A model generated the notes under the pieces. That model made no database searches and was not told the origin of the DNA. It saw only the letters and a program-made list of their open reading frames with translations. Shown piece by piece: positions 14,357-21,163 of a stretch of DNA of 21,163 nucleotides (positions within the stretch are counted from its first letter, which is position 1; each line of letters opens with the position of its first letter). This DNA comes from an uncultured Gluconobacter sp. (GTDB taxonomy: Bacteria > Pseudomonadota > Alphaproteobacteria > Acetobacterales > Acetobacteraceae): the NCBI GenBank assembly GCA_937880175.1, contig CALFLO010000017.1, positions 1 to 21,163 of the forward strand, read 5' to 3'. The position numbers and the translations under genes are program-made.

Positions 14357-14983
14357 ATGATGCCTGCTTCCTCACCTCTGGACGGCCTGAAAGACAGCGA
14401 TCTGCTTTCCCTGCCGCTCGAACGCTACCTGCACGAATTCCGGGGTGGCCTGCTCAGCCTGCCTGAAAGCGAGCGCGATGTGATCGTCGCTGAAGTGCGG
14501 GCTCAGGTTGCGGCCCAGGCGCGCCTTGGGGACGGGGCGGCGCTGGCGCTTCTGGAAAGACTGGGAAAGCCGGACAGGCTCGCGGCACGTTTTACGATCC
14601 GGCATGAACTGTCCGTCGGTGTCCAGCAGTCCAATCCCTTTGGCCTGTTCTGGGTTCTCCTGCGGCTGGCGGCGGGGAGTCTGCTGGCGTTTGTGGGTGG
14701 AGTTGTCGTGATCGTGCTGGGCCTGACGGGGCTTCTGCTTGTGGCAATGCCGATCCTGCGGCTCTTTGTTCCGCAGGATCTTTTCATGGTGGACGATCAA
14801 CTGTTTTCGATCACTGTTTCGACGGAGGGGATACCGAAAAATGCCAGTCCGCTCCCTTGGGGGTATGCGATCCTCTGCTGCGGCGTCGGAATCGTCCTCG
14901 TCGTGCTGGCGATGCTTCTTTTGCGAGGGCTGGGGCAGGTTCTGCTTCGTGACATGCGCCGCAAAACACAGGCGCTGGACTGA
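14357..14983 (+). CDS. HAAS-domain (DUF1700-like) membrane protein
   Basis: This 208-residue membrane protein has an N-terminal soluble helical domain (about 15-75) of the HAAS/DUF1700 type: LERYLHEFRGGLLSLPESERDVIVAEVRAQV followed by LLERLGKPDRLAARF. Two hydrophobic segments follow: FWVLLRLAAGSLLAFVGGVVVIVLGLTGLLLVAMPIL and YAILCCGVGIVLVVLAMLLLRGLG. It ends in a basic tail. HAAS domains are thought to sense or transmit a signal and often sit beside PadR-type regulators; none is seen here. The frame opens earlier at a TTG (14264), but adjacent ATGs at 14357 and 14360 with GGGAA upstream are preferred. The gene is divergent from glnA. Confidence 0.7.
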   Translation: MMPASSPLDGLKDSDLLSLPLERYLHEFRGGLLSLPESERDVIVAEVRAQVAAQARLGDGAALALLERLGKPDRLAARFTIRHELSVGVQQSNPFGLFWVLLRLAAGSLLAFVGGVVVIVLGLTGLLLVAMPILRLFVPQDLFMVDDQLFSITVSTEGIPKNASPLPWGYAILCCGVGIVLVVLAMLLLRGLGQVLLRDMRRKTQALD

Positions 14984-15103
14984 AGGTCCGGGAGACGGGA
15001 TTTCCGTTATGGAACCGGAGGGAAACGCGAAAGGCTTTTCAGCTCTCCCTCAGCCTGCGATGGTGCGGGGCTTTCTGTTTTCCGTCAGTTCTGGAATCCG
15101 TTG

Positions 15104-16267
15104 ATGAAAACGCCCAATCAGTACCTTGCGAGCCTTCCGACGACCATCTTCACGATCATGTCACAGCTTGCCGTGAAGCATGGGGCCGTCAATCTCGGAC
15201 AGGGATTCCCGGATACGGAGGGGCCGCAGGACATCATTGAGGTTGCGGCGGATGCGCTTCGGGATGGACGCAACCAGTACGCGCCGCTGACGGGACTGCC
15301 GGAACTGCGCGAGGCGGTTGCAGCGTCCAACCGGCGTTTTTATGGGATCGACGTTGATCCGGCGACGGAGGTTGTCGTGACGTCCGGCGCGACAGAGGCT
15401 CTGGCGGCATGTCTGATGGCGGTCGTCGAGCCGGGTGACGAAGTGGTGGTGATCGAACCGCTTTATGACACCTATCTGCCGGCGCTGAAGCTCCTGGGGG
15501 CGGTGCCGCGCTGCGTAAGGCTTGCGCCGCCGCACTGGTCCCTGCCGGAGGCAGAGCTGCGGGCGGCATTTGGCCCGAAGACGAAGGCGATCATGCTCAA
15601 TTCACCGATGAACCCGTCCGGGAAGGTCTTTATCCGCGAAGAGCTTGAGCTGATTGCGGAGCTGGTGCGGGAGCATGATGTCTATGCAATCTGTGACGAG
15701 GTTTACGAACACCTGACGTTTCACGTGAAACACATCCCGCTGATGACGCTGCCGGGAATGCGTGAGCGGTGCATGCGGATCGGGAGCGCGGGCAAGAGCT
15801 TCTCCCTGACGGGATGGAAAGTCGGCTATGTGACGGCCCCGGCGGCGCTGGCGTCCGTGGTGGCGAAGGCGCATCAGGTGATGGTGTTTGCGACCGCGCC
15901 GAACCTTCAGCGTGCCGTGGCTTACGGGCTGAACAAGGATGACAGCTATTACGAAGGGCTGTCGGCGCAGATGGAAACGCAGCGGGATCTGCTGCGGGAC
16001 GGGCTGCACCGACTGGGCTTTGAGACGCTGCCTGCGGATGGGAGCTATTTCATCGTGGCGGATATTTCGCGCCATGCAGCCGGGCGGAGCGATGTAGAAT
16101 TTGCGCGCTGGCTGGTGGAGCATGCAGGGGTGGCGACGATCCCGGTTTCGGCCTTCTATGATCCGCAGGGAGATGCTCCACCGCAGAATCTGATCCGCTT
16201 TGCGTTCTGCAAAAAGCCTGAGATCCTGCGGGAGGCCTTGAAACGGCTGGAAAAAGCTCTTTCTTAA
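15104..16267 (+). CDS. PLP-dependent aminotransferase, class I/II
   Basis: This is a fold-type I PLP aminotransferase of 387 aa. Visible family features are the N-terminal VNLGQGFPDTEGP, NQYAPLTGLPELREAVA, TSGATEALAACLMAVVEPGDEVV and NSPMNPSGKVF. CDEVYEHL contains the pyridine-nitrogen Asp. Lys231 in SAGKSFSLTGWKVGY is the Schiff-base lysine, and RFAFCK contains the carboxylate-binding Arg. The sequence resembles methionine/kynurenine aminotransferases (YbdL type) and N-succinyldiaminopimelate aminotransferase (DapC); the substrate cannot be decided by eye. The ATG at 15104 is preferred to the TTG just before it, with GGAA about 8 nt upstream. Codons 205-209 contain the second parS palindrome. 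Confidence 0.9.
   Translation: MKTPNQYLASLPTTIFTIMSQLAVKHGAVNLGQGFPDTEGPQDIIEVAADALRDGRNQYAPLTGLPELREAVAASNRRFYGIDVDPATEVVVTSGATEALAACLMAVVEPGDEVVVIEPLYDTYLPALKLLGAVPRCVRLAPPHWSLPEAELRAAFGPKTKAIMLNSPMNPSGKVFIREELELIAELVREHDVYAICDEVYEHLTFHVKHIPLMTLPGMRERCMRIGSAGKSFSLTGWKVGYVTAPAALASVVAKAHQVMVFATAPNLQRAVAYGLNKDDSYYEGLSAQMETQRDLLRDGLHRLGFETLPADGSYFIVADISRHAAGRSDVEFARWLVEHAGVATIPVSAFYDPQGDAPPQNLIRFAFCKKPEILREALKRLEKALS
15718..15731. other. parS: parS-type ParB-binding site, copy 2 (inside a coding sequence)
   Basis: GTTTCACGTGAAAC is identical to the copy at 11207-11220 and extends on the right to GTTTCACGTGAAACA, one base closer to the consensus parS. It lies within the aminotransferase gene and is translated as Phe-His-Val-Lys from Phe206 (TTTCACGTGAAA), followed by His210. 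Intragenic parS sites are known in bacterial chromosomes. Two exact copies of a 14-mer this close together are not expected by chance. Confidence 0.85.
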
Positions 16268-16339
16268 AAGTCCTGTCTGCGCCTCTTTAATTTACCCTGC
16301 GGGCCGGGAAAGCCGGTCTGTTCTGTCTGGAGATTTTTC

Positions 16340-17803
16340 ATGTCTGTTGCTGCTGATGCTCTGGGCGCTCTTGCGACGACCGACGCCCTGTTTTTCGGGC
16401 GTCCTGATTCAAAGCTGACCCGTGACGATGCCAAGGCGCTCGTCAATCGGGGGCTTGATGGCGTGGATGACGGCGAGCTGTTCCTCGAGTACCGGGAAAA
16501 CGAAAGCATTAGCCTGGATGACGGGACGATCCGTTCTGCCAGCTTCAACACGTCTTCGGGCTTTGGACTACGGGCCGTTCTGGGCACGGAAACCGCTTTT
16601 GCTCATGCGGATGATATCAGCCGCGATGCTCTGGAGCGCGCTGTCAGCACGGTCGGCGCGGTGCGGCAGGGGCGCAGCGGTATCATGGCGCCGGGTCCGC
16701 AGGCGACGAACCAGCGGCTTTATGGTGATTCCCGGCCGCTTGAGGGAACGGATTTTGCGGCCCGTGCGGCGGTTCTGAGCGAGATCGATGCTTATGCGCG
16801 GGGACTGGATTCCCGGGTGGTGCAGGTCAGTGCCGTGCTGAGCTCCGAGTGGCAGGCCGTACAGATCATGCGGCGCGCGGATTCGGGTGGCGATGTTGCG
16901 GATCTGCGGCCGCTGGTGCGGATGAATGTCTCTGTCGTCGTGGAAAAGGATGGTCAGCGCGAAAGCGGAAGCTGTGGTCTGGGCGGCCGTTATGAACTGG
17001 ACCGGCTGCTGGCTCCGGAAACGTGGCGCGATGCGGTCGACAAGGCCCTGAAACAGGCTCTGATCACGCTGGAAGCCACGCCCGCACCGGCAGGAGAAAT
17101 GGATGTGGTGCTTGGCCCGGGATGGCCGGGCATCCTGTTGCACGAAGCTGTCGGGCATGGGCTGGAAGGCGATTTCAACCGCAAGGGGACGTCGTCTTTT
17201 TCAGGGATGATCGGCAAGCGTGTGGCATCTCCGGGTGTGACGGTGGTCGATGACGGGACGTTGCCGGAGTGTCGTGGATCGCTCAGCATTGACGATGAGG
17301 GGACGCCGACGTCCCGCACCGTGCTGATCGAGGACGGGATCCTGACCGGTTATCTTCAGGATCGTCTGAATGCCCGTCTAATGGGCACGAAATCCACCGG
17401 AAATGGACGCCGGGAATCCTACGCTCATGCGCCCATGCCGCGTATGACCAACACGCTCATGCTCGAAGGGCAGGCCACGACGGATGAGATGATCCGTTCG
17501 ATGAAGCGGGGTCTTTATGCCGTGAATTTTGGCGGCGGACAGGTGGATATCACGTCCGGAAAATTCGTGTTTGCGGCTTCGGAAGCGTATCTCGTGGAAG
17601 ACGGGAAAATTATCCGCCCCGTGAAAGGCGCGACGCTGATCGGCAATGGTGCCGATGCCATGAACCAGATTTCCATGATCGGGTCTGACGTGGCGCTGGA
17701 TCCGGGGATCGGGACCTGCGGCAAGGCCGGTCAGGGTGTGCCGGTGGGTGTTGGTCAGCCGACCCTGAAAATTTCGGGTCTGACCGTCGGTGGGACGGGC
17801 TGA
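16340..17803 (+). CDS. tldD: TldD-family metalloprotease
   Basis: TldD forms a heterodimeric zinc protease with TldE/PmbA that degrades unfolded peptides. In E. coli it is known for microcin B17 maturation and CcdA degradation. The 487-aa length is normal. The N-terminal domain carries LFLEYRENESISLDDGTIRSAS. The zinc-binding HExxxH is His268-Glu269...His273 in HEAVGHGLEGDFNRKG. The third metal ligand region and conserved GRRESYAHAPMPRMTNT and FGGGQVDITSGKFVFAASEAY are present, ending with GTCGKAGQGVPVGVGQPTLKISGLTVGG. GGAG precedes the ATG by about 7 nt. No tldE/pmbA partner is seen in this window. Confidence 0.95.
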   Translation: MSVAADALGALATTDALFFGRPDSKLTRDDAKALVNRGLDGVDDGELFLEYRENESISLDDGTIRSASFNTSSGFGLRAVLGTETAFAHADDISRDALERAVSTVGAVRQGRSGIMAPGPQATNQRLYGDSRPLEGTDFAARAAVLSEIDAYARGLDSRVVQVSAVLSSEWQAVQIMRRADSGGDVADLRPLVRMNVSVVVEKDGQRESGSCGLGGRYELDRLLAPETWRDAVDKALKQALITLEATPAPAGEMDVVLGPGWPGILLHEAVGHGLEGDFNRKGTSSFSGMIGKRVASPGVTVVDDGTLPECRGSLSIDDEGTPTSRTVLIEDGILTGYLQDRLNARLMGTKSTGNGRRESYAHAPMPRMTNTLMLEGQATTDEMIRSMKRGLYAVNFGGGQVDITSGKFVFAASEAYLVEDGKIIRPVKGATLIGNGADAMNQISMIGSDVALDPGIGTCGKAGQGVPVGVGQPTLKISGLTVGGTG

Positions 17804-17828
17804 TCCTGAGGGACGGGAGCGATCCGCG

Positions 17829-18038
17829 ATGGGTCACAATTACGCCAAACCCCTGACGGCTGAAGCCCGGATGGAGCGGGTTTTCTCCCGTCTGCCAGCG
17901 GACTGGGCCGTGAAAATGGAGCGTCCGCAGGGAAATGGATGGTCGGTCTGGATGCAGCGCCCGGACGGGACGCAGCATCAGGAAAGCCGTGATGCGCTTA
18001 TCGATGCGCTGGAAGACGTGTGGCGCGCTCTGAGATAG
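17829..18038 (+). CDS. Small conserved-looking protein of unknown function
   Basis: This encodes a 69-residue protein that I do not recognise. The sequence begins MGHNYAKPLTAEARMERVFSRL and has WAVKMERP, NGWSVWMQRPDG and DALIDALEDVW. It has three tryptophans in the middle and later part, and charged helices but no signal or membrane segment, so it is probably a small soluble protein. GGGAG lies about 9 nt before the ATG. It follows tldD by 25 nt on the same strand, so co-transcription is likely. It converges with the yggT-type gene with a 6-nt gap. The codon pattern resembles its neighbours, so I think it is real. Confidence 0.6.
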   Translation: MGHNYAKPLTAEARMERVFSRLPADWAVKMERPQGNGWSVWMQRPDGTQHQESRDALIDALEDVWRALR

Positions 18039-18044
18039 GGCGTT

Positions 18045-18350
18045 TCAGAAGCTGCTCTGCGTCGCGAGCATGAAGAAGATCCGGTTGACGGCTGGGTAGA
18101 CCAGAAGCTGGATCAGCAGCAGGACGACCATCGGTGCGAAATCCATGCCGCCCGTGTTGGGAAGGATGCTGCGGATCGGTGCCATGACGGGCTCGACGAT
18201 CCGCGCCAGTGTGTTGAAAATGGAATAGAAAAACCGGTTGCGAATATCCAGGATCCCAAAGCCAAGCAGCATCGACAGGATGCAATATGCCAGCAGGATC
18301 CATACGAAAGCCTGGATCAGCATCAGGATAATGGAATGCAGGGCAACCAT
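18045..18350 (-). CDS. YggT-family membrane protein
   Basis: This is a 101-residue membrane protein. The first hydrophobic segment is IILMLIQAFVWILLAYCILSMLLGF (about 7-31) and the second is APMVVLLLIQLLVYPAVNRIFF (about 72-93). Between them, RIVEPVMAPIRSILPNTGGMDFAPM matches the YggT core (P-x-R-x-IxP...GG-x-D). YggT proteins are implicated in osmotic tolerance or cell-division-linked functions in some bacteria, but the role is not settled. The start ATG at 18350 follows GAGG by 6 nt on the minus strand. The frame opens earlier at 18425, with no hydrophobic or family sequence there. It converges with the 69-residue gene; stops are 6 nt apart. Confidence 0.85.
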   Translation of the reverse strand: MVALHSIILMLIQAFVWILLAYCILSMLLGFGILDIRNRFFYSIFNTLARIVEPVMAPIRSILPNTGGMDFAPMVVLLLIQLLVYPAVNRIFFMLATQSSF

Positions 18351-18452
18351 ATAAAACCTCGTCGAATGTCGGAAAGGGCAGCCGAAAGGCCAGTTTGGGA
18401 ACGCTTGTAGCCCTAGCGATAGCACAGAACAACGTCTTGGGTGCAGGCCTGC

Positions 18453-18481
18453 TTGACAGCCTGCGGGAAGAAGAGAACTAT
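18453..18481 (+). promoter_or_regulatory. Probable promoter of tRNA-Ala
   Basis: A perfect -35 TTGACA (18453-18458) is followed after 17 nt by AACTAT (18476-18481), a 3-of-6 -10 match. Transcription would begin about 5 nt before the mature tRNA. The GC-rich discriminator CGCTGTGCCG is typical of stable-RNA promoters. Confidence 0.6.
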
Positions 18482-18492
18482 CGCTGTGCCGT

Positions 18493-18568
18493 GGGGCTGT
18501 AGCTCAGATGGGAGAGCGCCTCGTTCGCAATGAGGAGGTCAGGGGTTCGATTCCCCTCAGCTCCACCA
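18493..18568 (+). tRNA. tRNA-Ala (anticodon CGC)
   Basis: The cloverleaf folds by eye. The acceptor GGGGCTG pairs with CAGCTCC (one G-U pair), and the D arm is GCTC/GAGC. The anticodon arm CCTCG-TTCGCAA-TGAGG has anticodon CGC, which reads GCG for alanine. The T arm is AGGGG-TTCGATT-CCCCT, and 3' ACCA is encoded. It is 76 nt long with a good promoter upstream. Confidence 0.97.
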
Positions 18569-18630
18569 CGGCAGTTCTCATTTCAGAAATGATTGAAGTG
18601 GCCGAAGAGTGTCTTCTGGCCGGAATGGCT

Positions 18631-18669
18631 CCGGACAATGACTGCTGCGTTTGCGCAGTCATTGTCCGG
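18631..18669. repeat. Perfect 15-bp inverted repeat between tRNA-Ala and the glycosyltransferase gene
   Basis: CCGGACAATGACTGC (18631-18645) and its exact reverse complement (18655-18669) flank a 9-nt centre that can add two more pairs. It lies 32 nt after the glycosyltransferase stop on the minus strand and 63 nt downstream of the tRNA on the plus strand. There is no T run on either side, so it may be a non-canonical terminator for one or both units. Confidence 0.6.
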
Positions 18670-18700
18670 GCTATGTTCGTTGCCCGAAACAGGGCTAGAA

Positions 18701-21163
18701 TTAGTCGGTCTGGCCTGATGGGGTCGCAGCGGCTGATTTTTTCTGCCGGGTTTTGGTTGCAGTGGTTTTGGTCGTCTTGGCTTTGGCTGGTGCAGCCTTG
18801 GCCGGGCGCTTTTCGGGTGCTTTTTCAGGCTCGATGGTGAAAGCCGGGACGGTCCAGAGCGGACGGATTTTCTTTCTGGTGGATGCGAGCGGCGGATAAC
18901 GCGTTTCATCCACTCCCGGAATCGTCAGATCAAAAAAGACCTGCCGGTCGAGCGTGAAATGCGGGTTGTAGAAAGGATCCGTACGCAGCGTGTTGCCCCA
19001 TTTTTCAAGCATGAACTGCGTCTCGTGGAAGAAGCGGCGTTCCGTTGAGGGACGGTCATCGCTGCCACGGCTGAGGCTTTCATGATGTTCGGCGCAGAAA
19101 TCGGGCGTCCACACGACCTTATAGCCTGCGTCCCGGATTTTGAGGCACAGATCGATGTCGTTGAAGGCCACTTTCAGATGATCTTCGTCAAAGCCACCGA
19201 CCAGCTCGAAAGCCGGACGACGGATCAGCATCCCGGCCGCCGTTACGGCTGAAATTTCCTGCGGGAAATAGGCGCGGCCCGCATAGCCGCCTTCGTTGCG
19301 TGGAATGCCGACATGCGCATGCCCGGCAACGTCACCAATCCCGAGCAGCACGCCTGCATGCTGCACCGTCTGGTTGGGGTAAACGAATTTCCCGCCAACG
19401 ATCGCCACGAGCGGATCTGCCAGTGCTTCGTTGACCAGAATGTCGAGCCAGTTTTCCTGTTCAACGAAAACATCATTGTTCAGGAACAGCAGGAAATCGG
19501 ACGTATCGTCCTTTGCCGCCAGATTGTTGATGCGCGAATAGTTGAACGGTTCCTTGACGGTCAGGATCTCGACATTGGGAATTTTGTCGACCTTCTTGCT
19601 GAACGCCTCGGCTTCTTTGGTGATGGACCAGTTATTAACCAGAATAACCTTGTAATTCGGATAACGGGTATATTTCTGGATGGCTTCCAGGCAGCGGAGT
19701 GTTGTCGGGATTTCATCCTTGTAGGGGATGATGATTGTCACCGACGGCGTCTGATTGAACTGCCAGTCAACGGTGTAGAGCGTCATTCCCATCTGGGAGT
19801 CGACCTTGGCGGGCAGATTCCGACGGGCCAGGTGATCACTGACGGCCTTGATTCCGGCATCAATGGCATAGCTCTTGTTGCCAATGTCGGAAGCCGTCGA
19901 ATTTGCCGTGATGCGCCAGTGATAGAGAATTTCCGGAACGTGGTGGATCTTCTCTGCGGGGATATGTTCAGAAGCGCGGAGCAGGAAATCATGGTCCTGC
20001 GCACCATCATATTCCTTGTTCAGTCCACCGACATTCTGAAGGGCGGACTGGCGGATCATTACGAAGTGACAGACATAGTTCACGCCAAGAAGAAGTCTGT
20101 AATTCCAGTCGGTTTTGAAAGCTGGCTCCCGGTAGTAACCGCTGGCGTCGATCTTGTCTTCGTCTGAATAGATGAGGTCGGCGTGGCTTCTTGTGGCCTC
20201 TCTCAGCATATATTCGATGGCAACGTCGGCGAGCAGGTCGTCATGATCGAAGAATGCGATCCATTCGCCCTTTGCCGCTGCCAGACCGGCGTTGGTGGCG
20301 ATGCTGATACCACCGTTCTTTTCCTGAAAGATCGGTTTGATGCGGGCATCTGTCCGGGCGAAATCTTCTATGACCGCGCGCAGTTCCGGGTTTTTGCTGC
20401 AATCATCGACAAGAATAAGCTCCCAGTTCTGCCATGTCTGAGCCTGAACGCTCTGAAGGGCAGCCGTGAAATCCGTGAGGTTGGGATTCCACACCGGGCA
20501 GACAATGCTGACCAGCGGGTTGCCGGTAATGGCGGCATCGTCACGGGTCCGGTCGACATATTTGCGCAGGACCGGGAAGTAGGTTTTCGCCCAGTCATGG
20601 TAATCGGCGATCGTAAATCCGGGCTGGGGCAGAATTTCCCGTACCTGACGGCGCAGACGTGTCAGTTCCACATGGAGTGCGTCGATCTTGTCGATGACGT
20701 CGATAATCAGGGATTCATGGGCGTCAGTGACGAAGCTGGTCAGGCAGGGACTGTTCGTGACCTCGATCATGTCGGGCAGGACGTAGAAGCGGAATTCCTG
20801 CTCGTAGGGCTTGCGGTACAGTTCGGGCGGCGAGAACTGGAAACCGCAATAAGGATCGCAGGACAGGGCTTTTCCCACGTCACCACGGTATCTGTTGGCT
20901 TCAATCTGGCTGATTTTCTGACCATTGCAGGTCACGAGAATCTGCTGGTTTCCTTTCCAGCCCTCGATGTCATTCCCGCAGACAACCCAGCCACTCAGGA
21001 CACCCTGTTTCAGGCCATCAACAAAAGAGTGCGTTTCCACCGGAAGTTTTCCGGAGAAAGAGATGTATTCCAGCTTCTGGTTCTGTGAATAGATTTCGAT
21101 CTGCTTCAGACGGTTTTTAAAAGTGATATGGTGTTTTTCGCCATCCAGCAGGGTGGGTGGGAT
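18701..21163 (-). CDS. Two-domain family 2 glycosyltransferase (5' end beyond window)
   Basis: This is a large enzyme, probably for surface polysaccharide, acting at the cytoplasmic face. It is partial: the frame is open to the last base, giving 820 residues here with the N-terminus missing. Numbering from the right edge, a non-catalytic beta-rich domain (about 40-150) contains the GWVVCGND and RYRGDVGKA type repeats. The first GT-A domain (about 217-330) begins VSIVCPVWNP and has the metal-binding DHDD at 306-309. The second (about 474-690) begins VTIIIPYKDE, has NND at 562-564, the FNDIDLCLKI acceptor motif, and ends in the HHESLSRG segment. The C-terminal 44 residues (777-820) are a Lys/Ala/Thr-rich tail. 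The GTG at 21040 is not the start. Sugar donor and acceptor cannot be assigned. Base composition is locally low: 22 G or C in 19621-19680. Confidence 0.92.
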   Translation of the reverse strand: MPPTLLDGEKHHITFKNRLKQIEIYSQNQKLEYISFSGKLPVETHSFVDGLKQGVLSGWVVCGNDIEGWKGNQQILVTCNGQKISQIEANRYRGDVGKALSCDPYCGFQFSPPELYRKPYEQEFRFYVLPDMIEVTNSPCLTSFVTDAHESLIIDVIDKIDALHVELTRLRRQVREILPQPGFTIADYHDWAKTYFPVLRKYVDRTRDDAAITGNPLVSIVCPVWNPNLTDFTAALQSVQAQTWQNWELILVDDCSKNPELRAVIEDFARTDARIKPIFQEKNGGISIATNAGLAAAKGEWIAFFDHDDLLADVAIEYMLREATRSHADLIYSDEDKIDASGYYREPAFKTDWNYRLLLGVNYVCHFVMIRQSALQNVGGLNKEYDGAQDHDFLLRASEHIPAEKIHHVPEILYHWRITANSTASDIGNKSYAIDAGIKAVSDHLARRNLPAKVDSQMGMTLYTVDWQFNQTPSVTIIIPYKDEIPTTLRCLEAIQKYTRYPNYKVILVNNWSITKEAEAFSKKVDKIPNVEILTVKEPFNYSRINNLAAKDDTSDFLLFLNNDVFVEQENWLDILVNEALADPLVAIVGGKFVYPNQTVQHAGVLLGIGDVAGHAHVGIPRNEGGYAGRAYFPQEISAVTAAGMLIRRPAFELVGGFDEDHLKVAFNDIDLCLKIRDAGYKVVWTPDFCAEHHESLSRGSDDRPSTERRFFHETQFMLEKWGNTLRTDPFYNPHFTLDRQVFFDLTIPGVDETRYPPLASTRKKIRPLWTVPAFTIEPEKAPEKRPAKAAPAKAKTTKTTATKTRQKKSAAATPSGQTD

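Noticed and set aside
12664..14466. 600-codon open frame antisense to glnA
   Set aside because: It is the mirror of a high-GC coding gene with no recognisable domain. GlnA on the other strand is complete and well conserved.
21038..21040. GTG as start of the glycosyltransferase
   Set aside because: The frame stays open for all 41 codons to the window edge with plausible protein sequence, so the true start lies outside.
1..21163. Insertion sequences, CRISPR array, prophage or toxin-antitoxin genes
   Set aside because: No transposase, integrase, repeat-spacer pattern, phage protein or toxin-antitoxin pair is visible among the coding frames.

Overview
The window is a high-GC, gene-dense bacterial chromosome segment. 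Start codons, Shine-Dalgarno sequences, a DUF333-type lipoprotein, YggT, TldD and the closeness of the proteins to alphaproteobacterial families suggest an alphaproteobacterium. An acetic acid bacterium (Acetobacteraceae, Gluconobacter-like) is my best guess, but it rests on family resemblance from memory and not on a search.

Layout, left to right. (1) 31-3370: branched-chain amino acid genes ilvI-ilvH-ilvC, all with 1-nt start/stop overlaps, so one operon. (2) 3371-3710: a 340-nt gap holding a long stem-loop, a competing hairpin and a weak promoter candidate. (3) 3711-5128: polyamine genes speD and speE, separated by a strong intrinsic terminator. (4) 5164-6279, minus strand: a MarR regulator with a perfect 24-bp palindrome at its promoter, preceded by a two-gene unit of an ABM-domain protein and a DUF333 lipoprotein. 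(5) 6378-11082: a tandem glycine riboswitch followed by gcvT, gcvH and gcvP, with terminators after gcvH and after gcvP. (6) 11143-11892: a perfect parS-type palindrome, a second ABM-domain protein and a small copper-chaperone-like HMA protein. (7) 11916-14163, minus strand: a TRIC/UPF0126 membrane protein and a glutamine synthetase with an extra low-complexity N-terminal tail. (8) 14357-18038: a HAAS-domain membrane protein, a class I/II aminotransferase whose coding sequence contains a second identical parS palindrome, tldD, and a 69-residue unknown protein. (9) 18045-21163: a YggT membrane protein (minus), tRNA-Ala(CGC) (plus) and the 3' part of a large two-domain GT2 glycosyltransferase (minus) that runs off the right edge.

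Most of the region is core metabolism: BCAA synthesis, glycine cleavage (one-carbon units and ammonia), ammonia assimilation by GlnA, and spermidine synthesis. The signal not explained by the genes is the pair of identical 14-bp GTTTCACGTGAAAC sites about 4.5 kb apart. They match the ParB-binding centromere core, which implies that this segment is part of the chromosome-partitioning region and probably near the replication origin. I see no mobile element, CRISPR array or clearly novel multi-gene system.
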